From NCBI GenBank assembly GCA_029931535.1, contig JAQPZY010001692.1, positions 3,325,001 to 3,389,000 of the forward strand: a DNA stretch of 64,000 nt, written 5' to 3'. Positions 1 to 9,984 of this stretch are shown here, in pieces. How positions within the stretch are numbered: position 1 is the stretch's first letter; the number at the start of each line of letters is the position of its first letter. This DNA is from Margaritifera margaritifera. Its lineage: Eukaryota > Mollusca > Bivalvia > Unionida > Margaritiferidae. Made by a program: the position numbers and the translations under genes. Below the pieces are notes generated by a model that was not told where the DNA came from, ran no database searches, and saw only the letters and a program-made list of their open reading frames with translations.

Positions 1-223
1 TTTTACATTTTACGTCTATGTATATTGTGTACATAGTAGACTTTTAATCATAAATTGTAAACCTAGGTCTTTCCATGTGTTTATAGTTGCTTTACGTGAT
101 AATATTTCACCTGTCCTGTTTATGTAACACTTTAAAAAACAGCAAAAGGGTTATATAAATAAAAAATATATTGAAACAAAAGTCAAAAAACTATTATGTA
201 TATACATGTACATAGTTTACTTC
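1..223. other. non-coding flank of the 0.2-1.9 kb repeat gene
   Basis: AT-rich sequence with no coding pattern. It lies just 3' of the minus-strand gene relic that ends at 224-226 and probably holds that unit's 3' untranslated end. No clear repeat boundary is visible. Confidence 0.4.
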
Positions 224-1901
224 TTATTCACTGTCTACTCGGCGCTTCTTGGCTTGTCTCTTGTATTCATTAAATGGAGCATCTCTTGTCACTGTCCAGC
301 AATAGTCTGCAAGCATTGATGGGCTCCATTTGCCCTAATACCGTTTCTCCATTGTTGCAATGTCCTGGTGAAATCGCTCGCTGTGCTCGTCGCTCACTGC
401 TCCGCAGTTCGGTGGAAAAAAATCAAGATATCTAGATGAGAGTGCAAAAAATGTATCTTTAGTGACATGTTGCAACCAAGGCTTTTGTATGCCTTGAGGA
501 GGTTTTGTACCAACTCCCTGTATTTGTCTGCCTTGTTGTTTCTGAGAAAATATGTTGCCACTAACTGGAAGACTTTCCACGCCGTCTTTTCTTTGCCACG
601 CAGTGCACGAATCTGAGGACAAACAAAGACACCTTCCTTTATCTTAGCTTCACTTAACCTTGGAAATTTTCCACGGAGGTACTTGAAAGCTGCCTGTGTT
701 TTGTCCATGGCCTTGACAAAGTTCTTGATCAGACCCAGCTTGATGTGCAAGGGTGGTAACAAAATCTTCCTTGATTCAACAAGTGGTGGATGCTGAACAC
801 TTTTCATCCCAGGCTCCAATGACTGTTGGAGTGGCCAATCTCTCTTGATGTAGTGGGAATCTCTCGCACGACTATCCGATTTGCAGAGAAAACAGCAGTA
901 CTTTGTGTATCCAGTCTGCAGATCAAGCCAGAGAGCAAGAACCTTGAAATCGCAACAAAGCTGCCACTGATGTTGGTCCTAGTTTATGCACCTCAAAAGT
1001 TGTTTCATGTTTTCATAGGTTTCCTTCATATGGACTGCATAACCAACTGGAATTGATGGCAAAACACTGCCATTATGCAGCAAAACAGCTTTAAGACTCG
1101 TCTTCGATGAATCAATGAACAGTCTCCACTCATCTGGATCATGAACGATGTTGAAGGCTGCCATCACCCCATCGAAGTTGTTGCAGGCTAAAAGATCACC
1201 TTCCAAGAAGAAGAATGGGACAAGATCTTTTTGACGGTCACGGAACATGGAAACCCTAACATCACCTGCCAGGAGATTCCACTGCTGTAGTCTGGAGCCC
1301 AACAGCTCTGCCTTACTCTTGGGTAGTTCCAAATCCCTGACAAGGTCATTCAGTTCACCTTGTGTTATGAGGTGTGGTTCAGAGGAGGAGGATGGGAGAA
1401 ATATGGGTCATGTGACATTGTTTGTTCAGGAGTAGAAGTTTCATCCTCTTCATCTTCCTCTTCCTCGTCTGACTCAAGTGAGAATGATTCTGGTGCATCA
1501 GGAACCGGCAGTCCTTCTCCGTGGGGTACTGGGCGTATAGCTGATGGAATGTTTGGATAATGCACAGTCCACTTTTTCTTCTTTGACACACCTTTCCCAA
1601 CTGGAGGCACCATGCAGAAGTAACAATTGCTGATATGATCTGTTGGTTCTCTCCAAACCATTGGCACTGCAAAAGGTATAGATTTCCTTTTCCTGTTCAG
1701 CCACTGGCGAAGATTTGTTGCACAAGTGTTGCAGCATATGTGTGGGGCCCACATCTTGTCCTGATCTCCAATTTTGCAGCCAAAATAAAGATGATAGGCT
1801 TTCTTAACCATAGTGGTTATACTGCGGTTTTGTGATGCAAAAGTAACTTCACCACAAACATAGCAGAAGTTATCTGCATTGTTCACACAAGTACGAGGCA
1901 T
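224..1901 (-). pseudogene. broken copy of a multi-copy uncharacterised animal gene family (Cys-rich N-terminus, HxxF-rich C-terminus)
   Basis: One coding unit read on the minus strand from the ATG at 1899-1901 to the TAA at 224-226. The N-terminal ORF (1365-1901) has paired cysteines (CYVCGEV; ICCNTC; CYFCMVP) that look like zinc sites, then an acidic run (ESDEEEEDEEDE). The middle and C-terminal parts contain WRLFIDSSK, HIKLGLIKNFVKAMD and SDEHSERFHQDIATMEKRY. Breaks: a frameshift near 1375, a TAG at 979-981, a frameshift in an A-run near 413-423, and a TAG at 335-337 where a glutamine codon would fit. From memory, near-identical proteins occur in many copies in cnidarian, arthropod and fish assemblies, usually unnamed. 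I know no established function. Its multi-copy nature suggests a mobile or recently amplified gene. It is probably unrelated to the viral-type element next door. Confidence 0.75.
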
Positions 1902-2340
1902 CTCTGCTCACTTTGGCTAAACAGAAATGTGTCCCTTTGCAAAATCAAACACTGACAAATAAGAGAGCACGACACTGTATGATTTGTAGAGCTGATATAG
2001 GGCAATTTCTTCAGCAGAGTGATGTAAGCTTAGTTATGATTGCATCATCCATGACTTTTAAAAATAACATGATGCAATTCATATCATGTATGACACAATA
2101 CCTGCTTCAGATTGCATCATTCATTGTTTTGCCTAAAAAGCAAGTACTGTCCAAACCCAGTCATAGATTTATTCATAGATCCAGTCAAAGATGTATTTTA
2201 GTCATTTCTGGTTTAAATTGAGATCCCTTCCCTTTATAACTCACTTATCGTCCGCCATTCCCAAGTCAAGGGTCGCACATACTGACCCAGTATCATATCT
2301 TTAAAACTTGAGCCAATCAACAATTTTAAGCATCCTTTTC
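1902..2340. other. non-coding stretch upstream of the repeat gene relic
   Basis: It contains repeated ATGATGCAAT-type words (for example near 2037-2110) but no supported ORF. It may be the 5' non-coding part of the amplified unit at 224-1901. This is inference from adjacency only. Confidence 0.3.
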
Positions 2341-2344
2341 ATTC

Positions 2345-2830
2345 TCAGTGACCCAGAATTAGTAAAGTTTGACAACATTTATTGCGGAAGCATTTTAGGA
2401 AATAGTCATACGTTTTACAAACGGTATATACTGGTAAAGACTGGAAAAGAAATTGTGCAGTCACTAACTTGCAACACACCACACGTCGTGAAGAAGTCTC
2501 TTCTGGAGGCGATACTTGTTTTAAAGTTTTTTTTGTAATCCTTTTTTGTAATTCGTCCTCTGAAATTCTTTTTAGTATTCTAACCTTGTAGGTAGAAGTC
2601 GTGGCATCGATATTAGCTCCGGATAGGTGATCAATGTCTGACCATTTCAACACAATGTAATCAACCCTCTTATAACATTCCGATACCAATGGTTAAAACG
2701 TCTATGTCGTAAAGGATGCGATTGTTCTTTGCGTTATACTTGAATCTGTACAAAGTCTCTGTAAATTCGTTCTCGTAGCTCAAAAGGTACACTACATATT
2801 CTCTCTTGTAAAATATCCATGAGGATAATA
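2345..2830 (-). pseudogene. decayed coding stretch downstream of the BIR relic, unidentified
   Basis: Minus-strand reading frames continue past the BIR domain. A stretch near 2700-2800 has ordinary protein composition (for example ENEFTETLYRFKYN), and 2345-2689 is an open frame of 114 codons. The frames do not join without shifts. I do not recognise the product. It could be the C-terminal part of the BIR protein or another small gene of the same Polinton-like element. Confidence that it was once coding is moderate; its identity is unknown. Confidence 0.35.
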
Positions 2831-2854
2831 ATCATGGTCTACTAAGGGAAGGTA

Positions 2855-3408
2855 GTGACAGGACGGAGACCATCTGGCATGTTCCAAAAAAGCCGAATCG
2901 TTTTACTCCCATTCGTGGACCTTCACACCACAACTGAAGCACTGTGCTTGGACTCCTCGTCCCAAGTAGACAAGTCCGGTTCTGGACAAAGTTTTAGTAT
3001 TGGGTAATCCATCCATATCGTCTTTAGGACATTTTTGAACGTGTTCAATCGACTTTGAAAGTCGCAATAGCCTAGCAAAGCCATAGGAAACGTGTAATCT
3101 TCTTTAATTTGTAAATCTCGATGAGCTAGTTGTATCCAGAACGGCTTGTCAGTACATGGATGAGATCCAAAGGTAGTAAAGCGGAAAGGTCGTACTGCAT
3201 CGCTGATATTGTTGTGAGTACATGGAAGACATCCAAAGGTAGGCAAACGCACAGCATCGCTTTCGATAGTAGAGCGGCAAGGTCTTGCTGTATCGCTTAT
3301 GTCGCAGGGTGCGGCATCACTCTGGTCGCAAGGCACAGAATCGCACTCGAGTTCATTGAACTTGAAGTCAGCATTGGGTTCCTCACGCTGATGACGTGTT
3401 GAATTCAT
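2855..3408 (-). pseudogene. BIR-domain (inhibitor-of-apoptosis-type) protein relic
   Basis: The ORF opens at the ATG at 3406-3408 and runs to 2923. A frameshift near 3000 moves the reading into a frame that holds a canonical BIR zinc site: Cys 2939-2941, Cys 2930-2932, His 2879-2881 and Cys 2858-2860. The spacing is exactly C-x2-C-x16-H-x6-C, with the usual GxG..V.CFSCG and EHARW surroundings. A TAA at 2903-2905 lies inside the domain. The ~100 N-terminal residues carry imperfect Cys/Ser/Asp repeats (SDAVRLPTFG, SDAVRPFRFTTFG). BIR domains in animals and in insect DNA viruses bind caspases or other partners and block cell death. Here the domain sits about 40 bp beyond the C-terminal end of a Polinton-type DNA polymerase, on the same strand, so it was probably a cargo gene of that element. 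No RING finger was found. Confidence 0.7.
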
Positions 3409-3449
3409 TTTTCTAGGTCGGCGTTTGTACCCGCAATGATATTTCTGTC

Positions 3450-6400
3450 TTGGAACTCTCTCACTTTTTATACTGGAGATCGTCGTTTCCGTAAGGTAAC
3501 GTGTTGTGGTCAGGAAGTCGCACTCGTTTCTGGCAGGCGATCCGATATACTTTTTGTAAGGGTCGACTGTCGATTCGGTGATTTTGCAAACAAAAAATTC
3601 TGTGAGAATCCAATGTTTTCACGCATAAGTCTTCATCTTGTCCTTACTTTAAGGCCTCTTTTAAGACGTCAAAGTTGACCAGTTGACTGGAACGATAGTT
3701 CAATGTCAGTCCTTTCACTTTACATTTGGTATGATGTTGTCGTTTCTTGTCTCGTTACTGGTAACCATAATTGTTTGGTCCCCCACTAGCAAAACTCAAA
3801 ATAGTGTCGTCAGGATGTTCATAGATGTAAGCTCCTTAACGTTCGACTTCGATGCGTGGGTGATAGCTTCCAGGGCTATCGATGTACATGCAAACATCGG
3901 AGTCAAAGTAAAGGACTCGATCTCCTAAGGGTTCCAAGACAGAGTACAATTTTAAACAGGCATTTGCTGTCACGTATGCTGCAATGATGACATTACCAAA
4001 CTATCGGGGGTGGAAACTCTGCGACTTCTTCGTAATTCACCAAGATCAATCTTCACGTATGATGTCCACGTGTTTAATGAGTTTTCCATTATTGTCAATA
4101 AGTTGAAAACATCGGCTTGGATCTACCAAGTATTCCGTCTTTGGCAATTATAGACGTTGAGCCAATTTTCCCCACAAACAATTCAGCATGACTTTTGCAA
4201 ACGATCTTCTTCCTTCGTTCGTTTCCACGTGTTCCAAGTTGATGCATTCCATGGACTGGTATAGTTCTTTAAATGCCTCTTTGTCTTCTGGAGTCTGACA
4301 CAAAGAAGGTAAGCCACTAGCTTCTTGTTTCAGTTTCATAAATTCGTTGACGTAGCCTGAAAAATTCCTTCATTTGAGTCGTCGCCATCTTGTTGGTGTT
4401 GCTTTGTGGTAGGAAAGCGTCAAATTTCGTATACTTTTAACAAGCGGTATCCGCGATCGAGAGCATGAAACAATTCGACATTCACCAACGTTTCTGTCAA
4501 GGCTCGTTCTTGATCATCGTGGCGACAAGGCTGGTCTTGATTACACGTTTCAGCACACGTACGGCATGAAGACAACATCAGTTTCCCATGGCAGTGATGA
4601 GGTAAAACAGTATGGTACAAGATCGTCGGTGGAAACACTTTGTATTTGATCAAGCCTTCGTATTCGCGAATGTGTTGCACGTCGATGTGTTCTGTCAACA
4701 TTTCATAATGACCGGTGGGGACTCGAGCATATTTACACACCCAAGGTTACAAAGAAGACACATCAATGTATTTGATCTGCTCTCCTTGAGATTCGTTCAC
4801 TTAGTACAACAAGCGTGTAGAATTGGTTCGTCCTCCAAACAAACTGTTACGTGAGTTTAAATGTTCGATGTCCACCCTCGTACTCTTCGGCAGTGCGTTT
4901 AATTTTTCGATCTGTTTTTAAACGTCAATCTTAGTCGTGTTCCCACATTTCTATGACTTGGTATCCTTGACTTTCTAAACTCTGGCGTCGTTGATATGTT
5001 TTGGTCGTACAGCTCTTCCATAGCGAACTCTGACAAAGGACTTTTGGGGTCTTTTCCTCAGGAAAACAAGTAGGGCATCCGTGAAATAAAATATCCTTGA
5101 AATTCGTAGACTATCTGTGGGTTTTCTAAATCCCATCTATCCATGGAAAGGCTTCCAATTTTCTTTTCTCCACCGTTTCTAGTATGTTGTGTCCACTTGT
5201 CTCTAGTTTCACACAAGTAATTTGGCCAGCTCAAAACTCTGGCTGAATATCGACGGCTAACAGAGAGACAGGATTGAGATGGTATGATATCTAGTTTGTT
5301 TTCGGGCATGAATTATGGTCGGTAAACTAATACACATGTTTGGCAATGGTAGAAGCTTCCTTCAAGGGATCGATACTTCCGTAATCCAAAAATAATTGTC
5401 GAAATTTCCACAAACCGTAGTAAAATGTGCACATCGTTGTGGCAATATTTCAACATTTCTTCTTGAAAATCAAACGGTGGGGTCTAAAATCCATTCCGCA
5501 AAATCAGCAGGAGTACGAGAGCAACGAAAGATCTTTTCTCGTCCTCCTGGAATAAAACTACAATTCGGACACTAAAAGAATAAAGGTTCGTGAATGCATT
5601 TGTCACAAACACGATGAGCTGCGTAAAAAATAGGGATGTGAATTTTAGTCTCTTGTGAACATTCAAAGTCAAAAAGATAAATTCGGCATGCTTCTTATTA
5701 TTATTCTTTTTCTGATAGTCATTTAATACTTCCTCGAGTTCATTCTCATCACTTTGAATGTAACACTGATGTTTGAAGTCCACAATTTGGTCACAAAAAT
5801 GATATCTTTTCTTTCCTAGACAAACGTGTGACTTTTGGTTATTCGTTTACACTCTCAATAATTCACAAGCACTTTTCTGTTGTTGCTGTGATTGTTTCGT
5901 GCGACGTCACTCGTAACAGGTCGGACTGACAAATGTTCGCTTGAAAGTAGAGCAATGAACTTTCTTTTCCTTCAGGATTGCAAGGTCTGGAAGCTAAAAA
6001 CGCCACAACAACTCTCCCCACAATGAATATGTTGGTCCCGACCGTAAAATTCTTGGTCACATTTCTCGCAATAGTAATTGTATCCAAGTAATCCTGTGAT
6101 GGTTGTAATGGCATCGAAATGATCTTGGTGATGATAAACGTGAATGTATTCTCCATCTGGAAATCTAGTTCTCGACTTGAAGGTATACTTTCAACGTATA
6201 AGGAAGTGCCAACACGTCTTGAAGTTTTAGCATTTCAGGAACTCCACACACGGTCGTGTTATAAATGCCCGCTTGCTGCAAAAGGAGTTCTGCTTCTTTT
6301 TCGTTGTTTAGCTCCGTCCGATTGTCTAATGCTCTCCCATAATCTTTTCCATTGTTCTATATCGTTCTTCTCGGCATAAATTGGAGCCACTACGATGGTC

Positions 6401-7106
6401 CGGGCTAAACATATTTGATCTTGGTGGTTCTTAATTTGCATGATACTTCGTTTGGTACTGCGAAGTTCATCCACCAATAAAACTTGTCTGCGTTGTCCGC
6501 TGCCTCTTGGAGGTGAAACGTGTGTCATGTGAAGAGTGTCTTTTCCATCGGTGGTGTCAAACTCGTTGTTCGATTGTTGGACGCGCTGAATTTTGTCGAT
6601 AATTTTGGAAGAAGTTAAGTCTGCAGGTGTGCTAAATTTTATCCACACGGGAGATTTCAAATTTGCGTGATTGATGAATAGTCTTAACAATCGTCATCTT
6701 TAGCTTGGCACTGTCGTTTCAATGTCTCTAATAATGATTCCCATAAATATGTAATGAAACCGACTGCTTTCTCTGCTGGAGCTTGAGACTTTAACTCTTT
6801 ATATTTCACCGTGTACGCGTAAGCCGCCGTTCGAACTTTTCTGGAAGTCACTTTTTGGACAGGTCCAATATGTAAACATAATCTTCAGGAGCTACTGTCT
6901 TTCTTCGCTGATTTTGATTCTCTTTGTCTTGTGCTAGAGGCAGATTGTACTGGCCCAGGATCACTCATGTCATCTTCACAACTGCTAGCATGAACTTGTG
7001 CTAACTCTTCACTTAACGTATGAGGTGATACCGAAAGTCGTCAAAGTCGTCGTCTTCGTCTCTTGGCTCCTTCTGGTTTCTCGTTGGAAAGGTTTGATCT
7101 TTTCAT
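3450..7106 (-). pseudogene. protein-primed family B DNA polymerase relic of a Polinton/Maverick element
   Basis: A single gene of about 3.65 kb (near 1,200 codons, normal for Polinton PolB) on the minus strand, broken by many shifts and stops. Landmarks in order are an N-terminal segment at 6259-6690 with the RRRQV..VDELRSTKRSI pattern; a Cys/His-rich zinc region at about 5750-5900; a palm-proximal segment with HNDVHIL near 5440 and NGGEKKIG near 5150; 4420-4740 with PTGHYEMLTE, GKLMLSSCRTC and RALTETLV; motif B-like AKVMLNCLWGKLAQR at about 4150-4200; and catalytic motif C reading YFDSD at 3896-3910, where both aspartates survive. A TAA follows the motif B region near 4145. The likely ATG is at 7104-7106, facing a short plus-strand ORF across a TATA-containing gap. 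The enzyme would have copied the element from a terminal protein primer. It is certainly dead now. Confidence 0.85.
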
Positions 7107-7209
7107 CTTGATTCAAAATTTGATTTGACTAGGGTAAACACTCTCTCCTTATATATACAGATATCCTCACCCTAAGAGAATACACTCAATCAGTTTTCAA
7201 TCGGTGAAG
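7107..7209. promoter_or_regulatory. divergent promoter region between PolB relic and small ORF
   Basis: A 100-bp gap separates the minus-strand PolB start (7104-7106) from the plus-strand ATG at 7210. It contains a TATA-like CCTTATATATACAG at 7148-7161, about 50 bp upstream of the plus-strand start. The tight head-to-head arrangement fits a compact viral-type genome. Promoter activity is inferred. Confidence 0.45.
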
Positions 7210-7485
7210 ATGGAAGAGTCACAACGGATGGCACTTCTCGTCAGAGATTTACAGAGAGACATTCGAAAGTATACTTCCAACAAGATTACTCCACTCGAGA
7301 TAACAGTTAAGATACATGCTATGTCTGTTAAGAGATTGGACATTGGGCTCCAGAATATCTACATCGTCAAAGAAAAGGCACCACTAAGACAGGAGAAAAG
7401 GGCCACAAAAGTAAAGATACCTGTTATTAATGCCAAGAAAAGAAGCAAATGGACTTGTGTGCTGTGTTATGAAATTTCATTGTGA
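7210..7485 (+). CDS. small basic ORF of the left Polinton-like element, unidentified
   Basis: An open frame of 91 residues with ATG at 7210 and TGA at 7483-7485, in fair start context and about 50 bp below a TATA-like motif. The product is lysine/arginine-rich, with a helical N-terminus (MALLVRDLQRDIRKY) and a basic C-terminal half. It has no recognisable domain. It is the only unbroken frame in the left element, but it is short enough to be open by chance. Polinton-type elements usually carry several small lineage-specific genes, which is the best explanation for it. Confidence 0.45.
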   Translation: MEESQRMALLVRDLQRDIRKYTSNKITPLEITVKIHAMSVKRLDIGLQNIYIVKEKAPLRQEKRATKVKIPVINAKKRSKWTCVLCYEISL

Positions 7486-7917
7486 TTCTTATTCAAAAAG
7501 AATATACCAAAGAAAAAAATTAAGTGTCTCTGTGCCTTGATTTTTTCCGTTAGTATGGAGAAGAAGTATGGATAAGATCTTCACACACTCACTAATTTTA
7601 TAATGGAGGGATTTAAGTTTTATTTGATTTGGCAATCATTTAGCATTATATCTTTTCTAAGTGATATAGGTGGCCCTGAAATTGACCGTTGGAGTTTTTT
7701 TTAAATAATAATAATAATAATTAAAAAAAAAAAAAAAAAAAAAAAACAAAACAAATTATGGACTTGACATCATCAGCTGTAACCGTCTTACTCCTGCTGC
7801 TGTTGTAGTAGTGGTAGTAGTATCTGCTGCTGCTGGCGTCTCAGTGGTGGTGGCGAACGTTGATGTAGTCATAGATGGTATAGAAGTCTTGGATCGCGAC
7901 GATCTATTTCTCTTCCG
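7486..7917. other. intergenic stretch with A-tract between convergent ORFs
   Basis: It contains an (ATA)n stretch and an A-run of about 26 at 7721-7746, then CTG/GTA-type triplet-rich DNA (7785-7860). It separates the plus-strand ORF ending at 7485 from the minus-strand relic ending at 7918. No coding signal is convincing, although the triplet-rich part may be the out-of-frame end of the minus-strand gene. Confidence 0.4.
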
Positions 7918-8341
7918 CTAGGTTAAAGAAGTGTGATAGATTGCTCTCAGATGTTTTAACTCTGCCAAAATGTCTTGTAACGGACTAACCATTTTGTTTC
8001 ACTCTCTTCCTTCTGTTCACTGTTCCTCTTCTCTTCTTCTTCTTGTCGCTTTCTTGTTTCCTCTTCTTGTTGTTGAACAAATACTTCTTCTCCTTCTTCT
8101 TTCTGACGTTGCAATAAACGCTACAACTCTTCCTTCTGTTTCTTTCTGAAATCATCATACACTGGTAATGATGGAGAAGGAGGTGAACGTGGTACTACTG
8201 CTGGCAAAAATTCTTGAGGAGGCGATAGGAAGGATATTTGCTACATCAGCAGTAGTTGTAGAAGTCGTACTATCACTCCGAGTAAAAGATGTAACCGACG
8301 GCAGGTGCACCCCAATACATCGTCGTCATTTTATCAGCCAT
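7918..8341 (-). pseudogene. coiled-coil (Glu/Gln/Lys-rich) small protein relic
   Basis: Minus-strand coding unit with ATG at 8339-8341 (reads MADKMTTMYWGAPAVG) and a TAG at 7918-7920. A frameshift near 8275-8290 and another near 7985-8000 are needed, and there is a TAG at 8121-8123. The middle is a proline-rich segment (PPSPSLPVYDDF) followed by a long charged helix (KRQEEEEKRNSEQKEE) that would form a coiled coil. I do not recognise the family. Position and orientation make it part of the left Polinton-like element. Confidence 0.5.
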
Positions 8342-8390
8342 AGGCATTGAACTTGAACTCTTCCGCAATGGTATTTCGTATGAACGCTAT

Positions 8391-8468
<78 letters not shown>
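8391..8468. repeat. (AT)n microsatellite
   Basis: Nearly pure AT dinucleotide run in the gap between the minus-strand coiled-coil relic and the plus-strand ORF at 8688. Confidence 0.95.
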
Positions 8469-8470
<2 letters not shown>

Positions 8471-8590
8471 AAAGTGACTTCACCCGTCAGCTGTCTTCTG
8501 ATTGGAAGAGAGACAACACGCCCTAACTAAATTATGTTACACTCATTTTGATTGGTGGAACATTCCAATCCGTTTCCATCCAGTCTTAGA

Positions 8591-8600
8591 CTATATATAG
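8591..8600 (+). promoter_or_regulatory. TATA box candidate for the 8688 ORF
   Basis: CTATATATAG about 97 bp upstream of the ATG at 8688, in otherwise mixed sequence just outside the AT microsatellite. Promoter role is inferred from position. Confidence 0.4.
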
Positions 8601-8687
8601 AGGCACATTGGTCCATTGTGTCATCTGTTCTCAAGACAATCCGTCAAGCTGTGGATAAAACTGAAGCCATCGACCAGTATATTCAGC

Positions 8688-8876
8688 ATGATGTTTAATC
8701 CAGACTTCCTGCTATATGTCAATGAATAGTGGGCCTTTACTAGGATTACAGATACAGCTATAAGGAAGAGAAGAATCCATGTGGAGAGTCAAGGATACCC
8801 GAAGCGTGTATTGGTCTACAGACAGGTTGTGAGAAGTTTGGGGAGCAGAACTGTGAAACGGTGTGGCATGTGTTAA
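8688..8876 (+). pseudogene. small basic ORF with one nonsense codon, left Polinton-like element
   Basis: The frame from ATG 8688 to TAA 8874-8876 (62 codons) is interrupted only by TAG 8727-8729. Residues after the stop are arginine-rich (for example IRKRRIHVESQGYPKR). That single-stop, basic composition suggests a former small virion or DNA-binding protein, but no family is recognised. The A+T-rich tail beyond 8930 contains TTTTATTTATA. Confidence 0.35.
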
Positions 8877-8989
8877 CCCTCTTTGGTTAACAACCCCAAC
8901 GCCCCACCCAGATCTCGAGAAAATAGAGACATTTTGAAATACATATATGTTTTATTTATATGTTTGTCTATGGCGATGTATATATTCAC

Positions 8990-9200
8990 AAACCAAACTA
9001 AAACTTAAAAACCCTTACCCCTCTTGTATGTAATAGTATGTTTGTGGGTATAGAGTGTCCACAAATACTCCTACCCTTGCTTGCTTGTGTCTGAGAGTGT
9101 TTGTATACTCGTATTACATCCCATTCGTTTAGATCATACCCCCTCTTGCATGATAGTATGTTTGGGTGTTTGTAAGTATAATGCTTGTAAACACTCATAT
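8990..9200. repeat. degenerate ~120-bp tandem repeat
   Basis: The words ACCCCTCTTG..TAATAGTATGTTTG and TGTTTGTATACTC/TGTTTGTAAGTATA recur in two imperfect copies about 120 bp apart. Non-coding. Confidence 0.45.
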
Positions 9201-9239
9201 CTTTTTCGTTGGATAGTCAATGTGGGGTTTTAGTCACTA

Positions 9240-9422
9240 CATACGGCGTGTTGGATAGTAATAAGAAAATGGGTATTGGATAGTAATGAAAAAAGTGTGT
9301 GTTGGATAGTAATCAAAAAGTGGTGTGTTAGATAGTAATCAAAAGTGGTGTGTTGGATAGTACTTAAAAAGTGGAGTGTTGGATAGTAATCAAAAATGGA
9401 TGCTGGATAAATAAATTTTGTC
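9240..9422. repeat. minisatellite of ~27 bp, about seven copies
   Basis: The unit GTGTTGGATAGTAATCAAAA with short indels repeats from about 9247 to 9415. It generates spurious minus-strand ORFs rich in His/Thr/Tyr. Confidence 0.8.
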
Positions 9423-9424
9423 CT

Positions 9425-9700
9425 CATCAATGTTTGCCATGTTAAATTCCCGTTTGACCCTATAGTGGCATATTAATGTAAACCTATGAGCATTTTTAAA
9501 ATAGGATTTCCCTTATGACCCTATAACGGCTCCCACGTGTAAACCTACGGGCGCTTATATGATTATCATGTGACCCCTAGTCGGCTCTTATAACTACTCT
9601 AGGGCGTTGTCCCACAAGACTGTTCTGGGACAGAAGTACATAACTACCGTCAAATGTCATTGACTAATAAAGCTGTGAAGATACTTGAACGTCTAGTTTA
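9425..9700. other. non-coding stretch with twofold repeat, possible left-element end
   Basis: Two imperfect copies of a ~65-bp segment containing GACCCTATA..GGC and GTAAACCTA (near 9457-9490 and 9516-9550). No ORF. It could hold the terminal repeat of the left Polinton-like element, but no matching inverted copy was identified. Confidence 0.3.
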
Positions 9701-9709
9701 AGACGGTAT

Positions 9710-9885
9710 CATGAGCCATACTGAAAGCAACCATTCATGCCATCAACACGGTTTCCAACCGAAAAGCTGTTGCATCACACGGTTATTGGAATGCCGAAAT
9801 GACTGGTCTGACTTTTTCGAAAAATCTATAGAAACAGACGTCGTCTACATTGATTTTTCCAAGGCTATAAATACAAAAACATGCT
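9710..9885 (+). mobile_element. LINE reverse-transcriptase fragment
   Basis: A short plus-strand stretch translates to a recognisable palm-domain start of a non-LTR reverse transcriptase. It has an HQHGFQPKSC segment, then LLECRNDWSDFF, then VVYIDFSKA (catalytic motif A region, with the aspartate). It is truncated on both sides and contains no full ORF. The family is CR1/Jockey-like by feel only. Confidence 0.7.
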
Positions 9886-9984
9886 GAAAATAATTCAGCT
9901 AAGGAAACACTGCTAACTCTTAAAACTATTCTTGCAGTCGAAATAGGCGAGTTTTAAGAGCACTCTTGAATGAGATCACAGTAT

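Noticed and set aside
1360..1560. Plus-strand poly-serine ORF
   Set aside because: Antisense shadow of the acidic GAA/GAG-rich run of the minus-strand gene relic at 224-1901.
2903..2905. Treating the BIR domain as a functional host IAP exon
   Set aside because: An in-frame TAA inside the domain, a frameshift just before it, and no splice sites nearby.
224..7106. The repeat gene at 0.2-1.9 kb as part of the left Polinton-like element
   Set aside because: It is on the same strand but belongs to a family found without PolB neighbours, as far as I recall, and no shared boundary or compact spacing links them.
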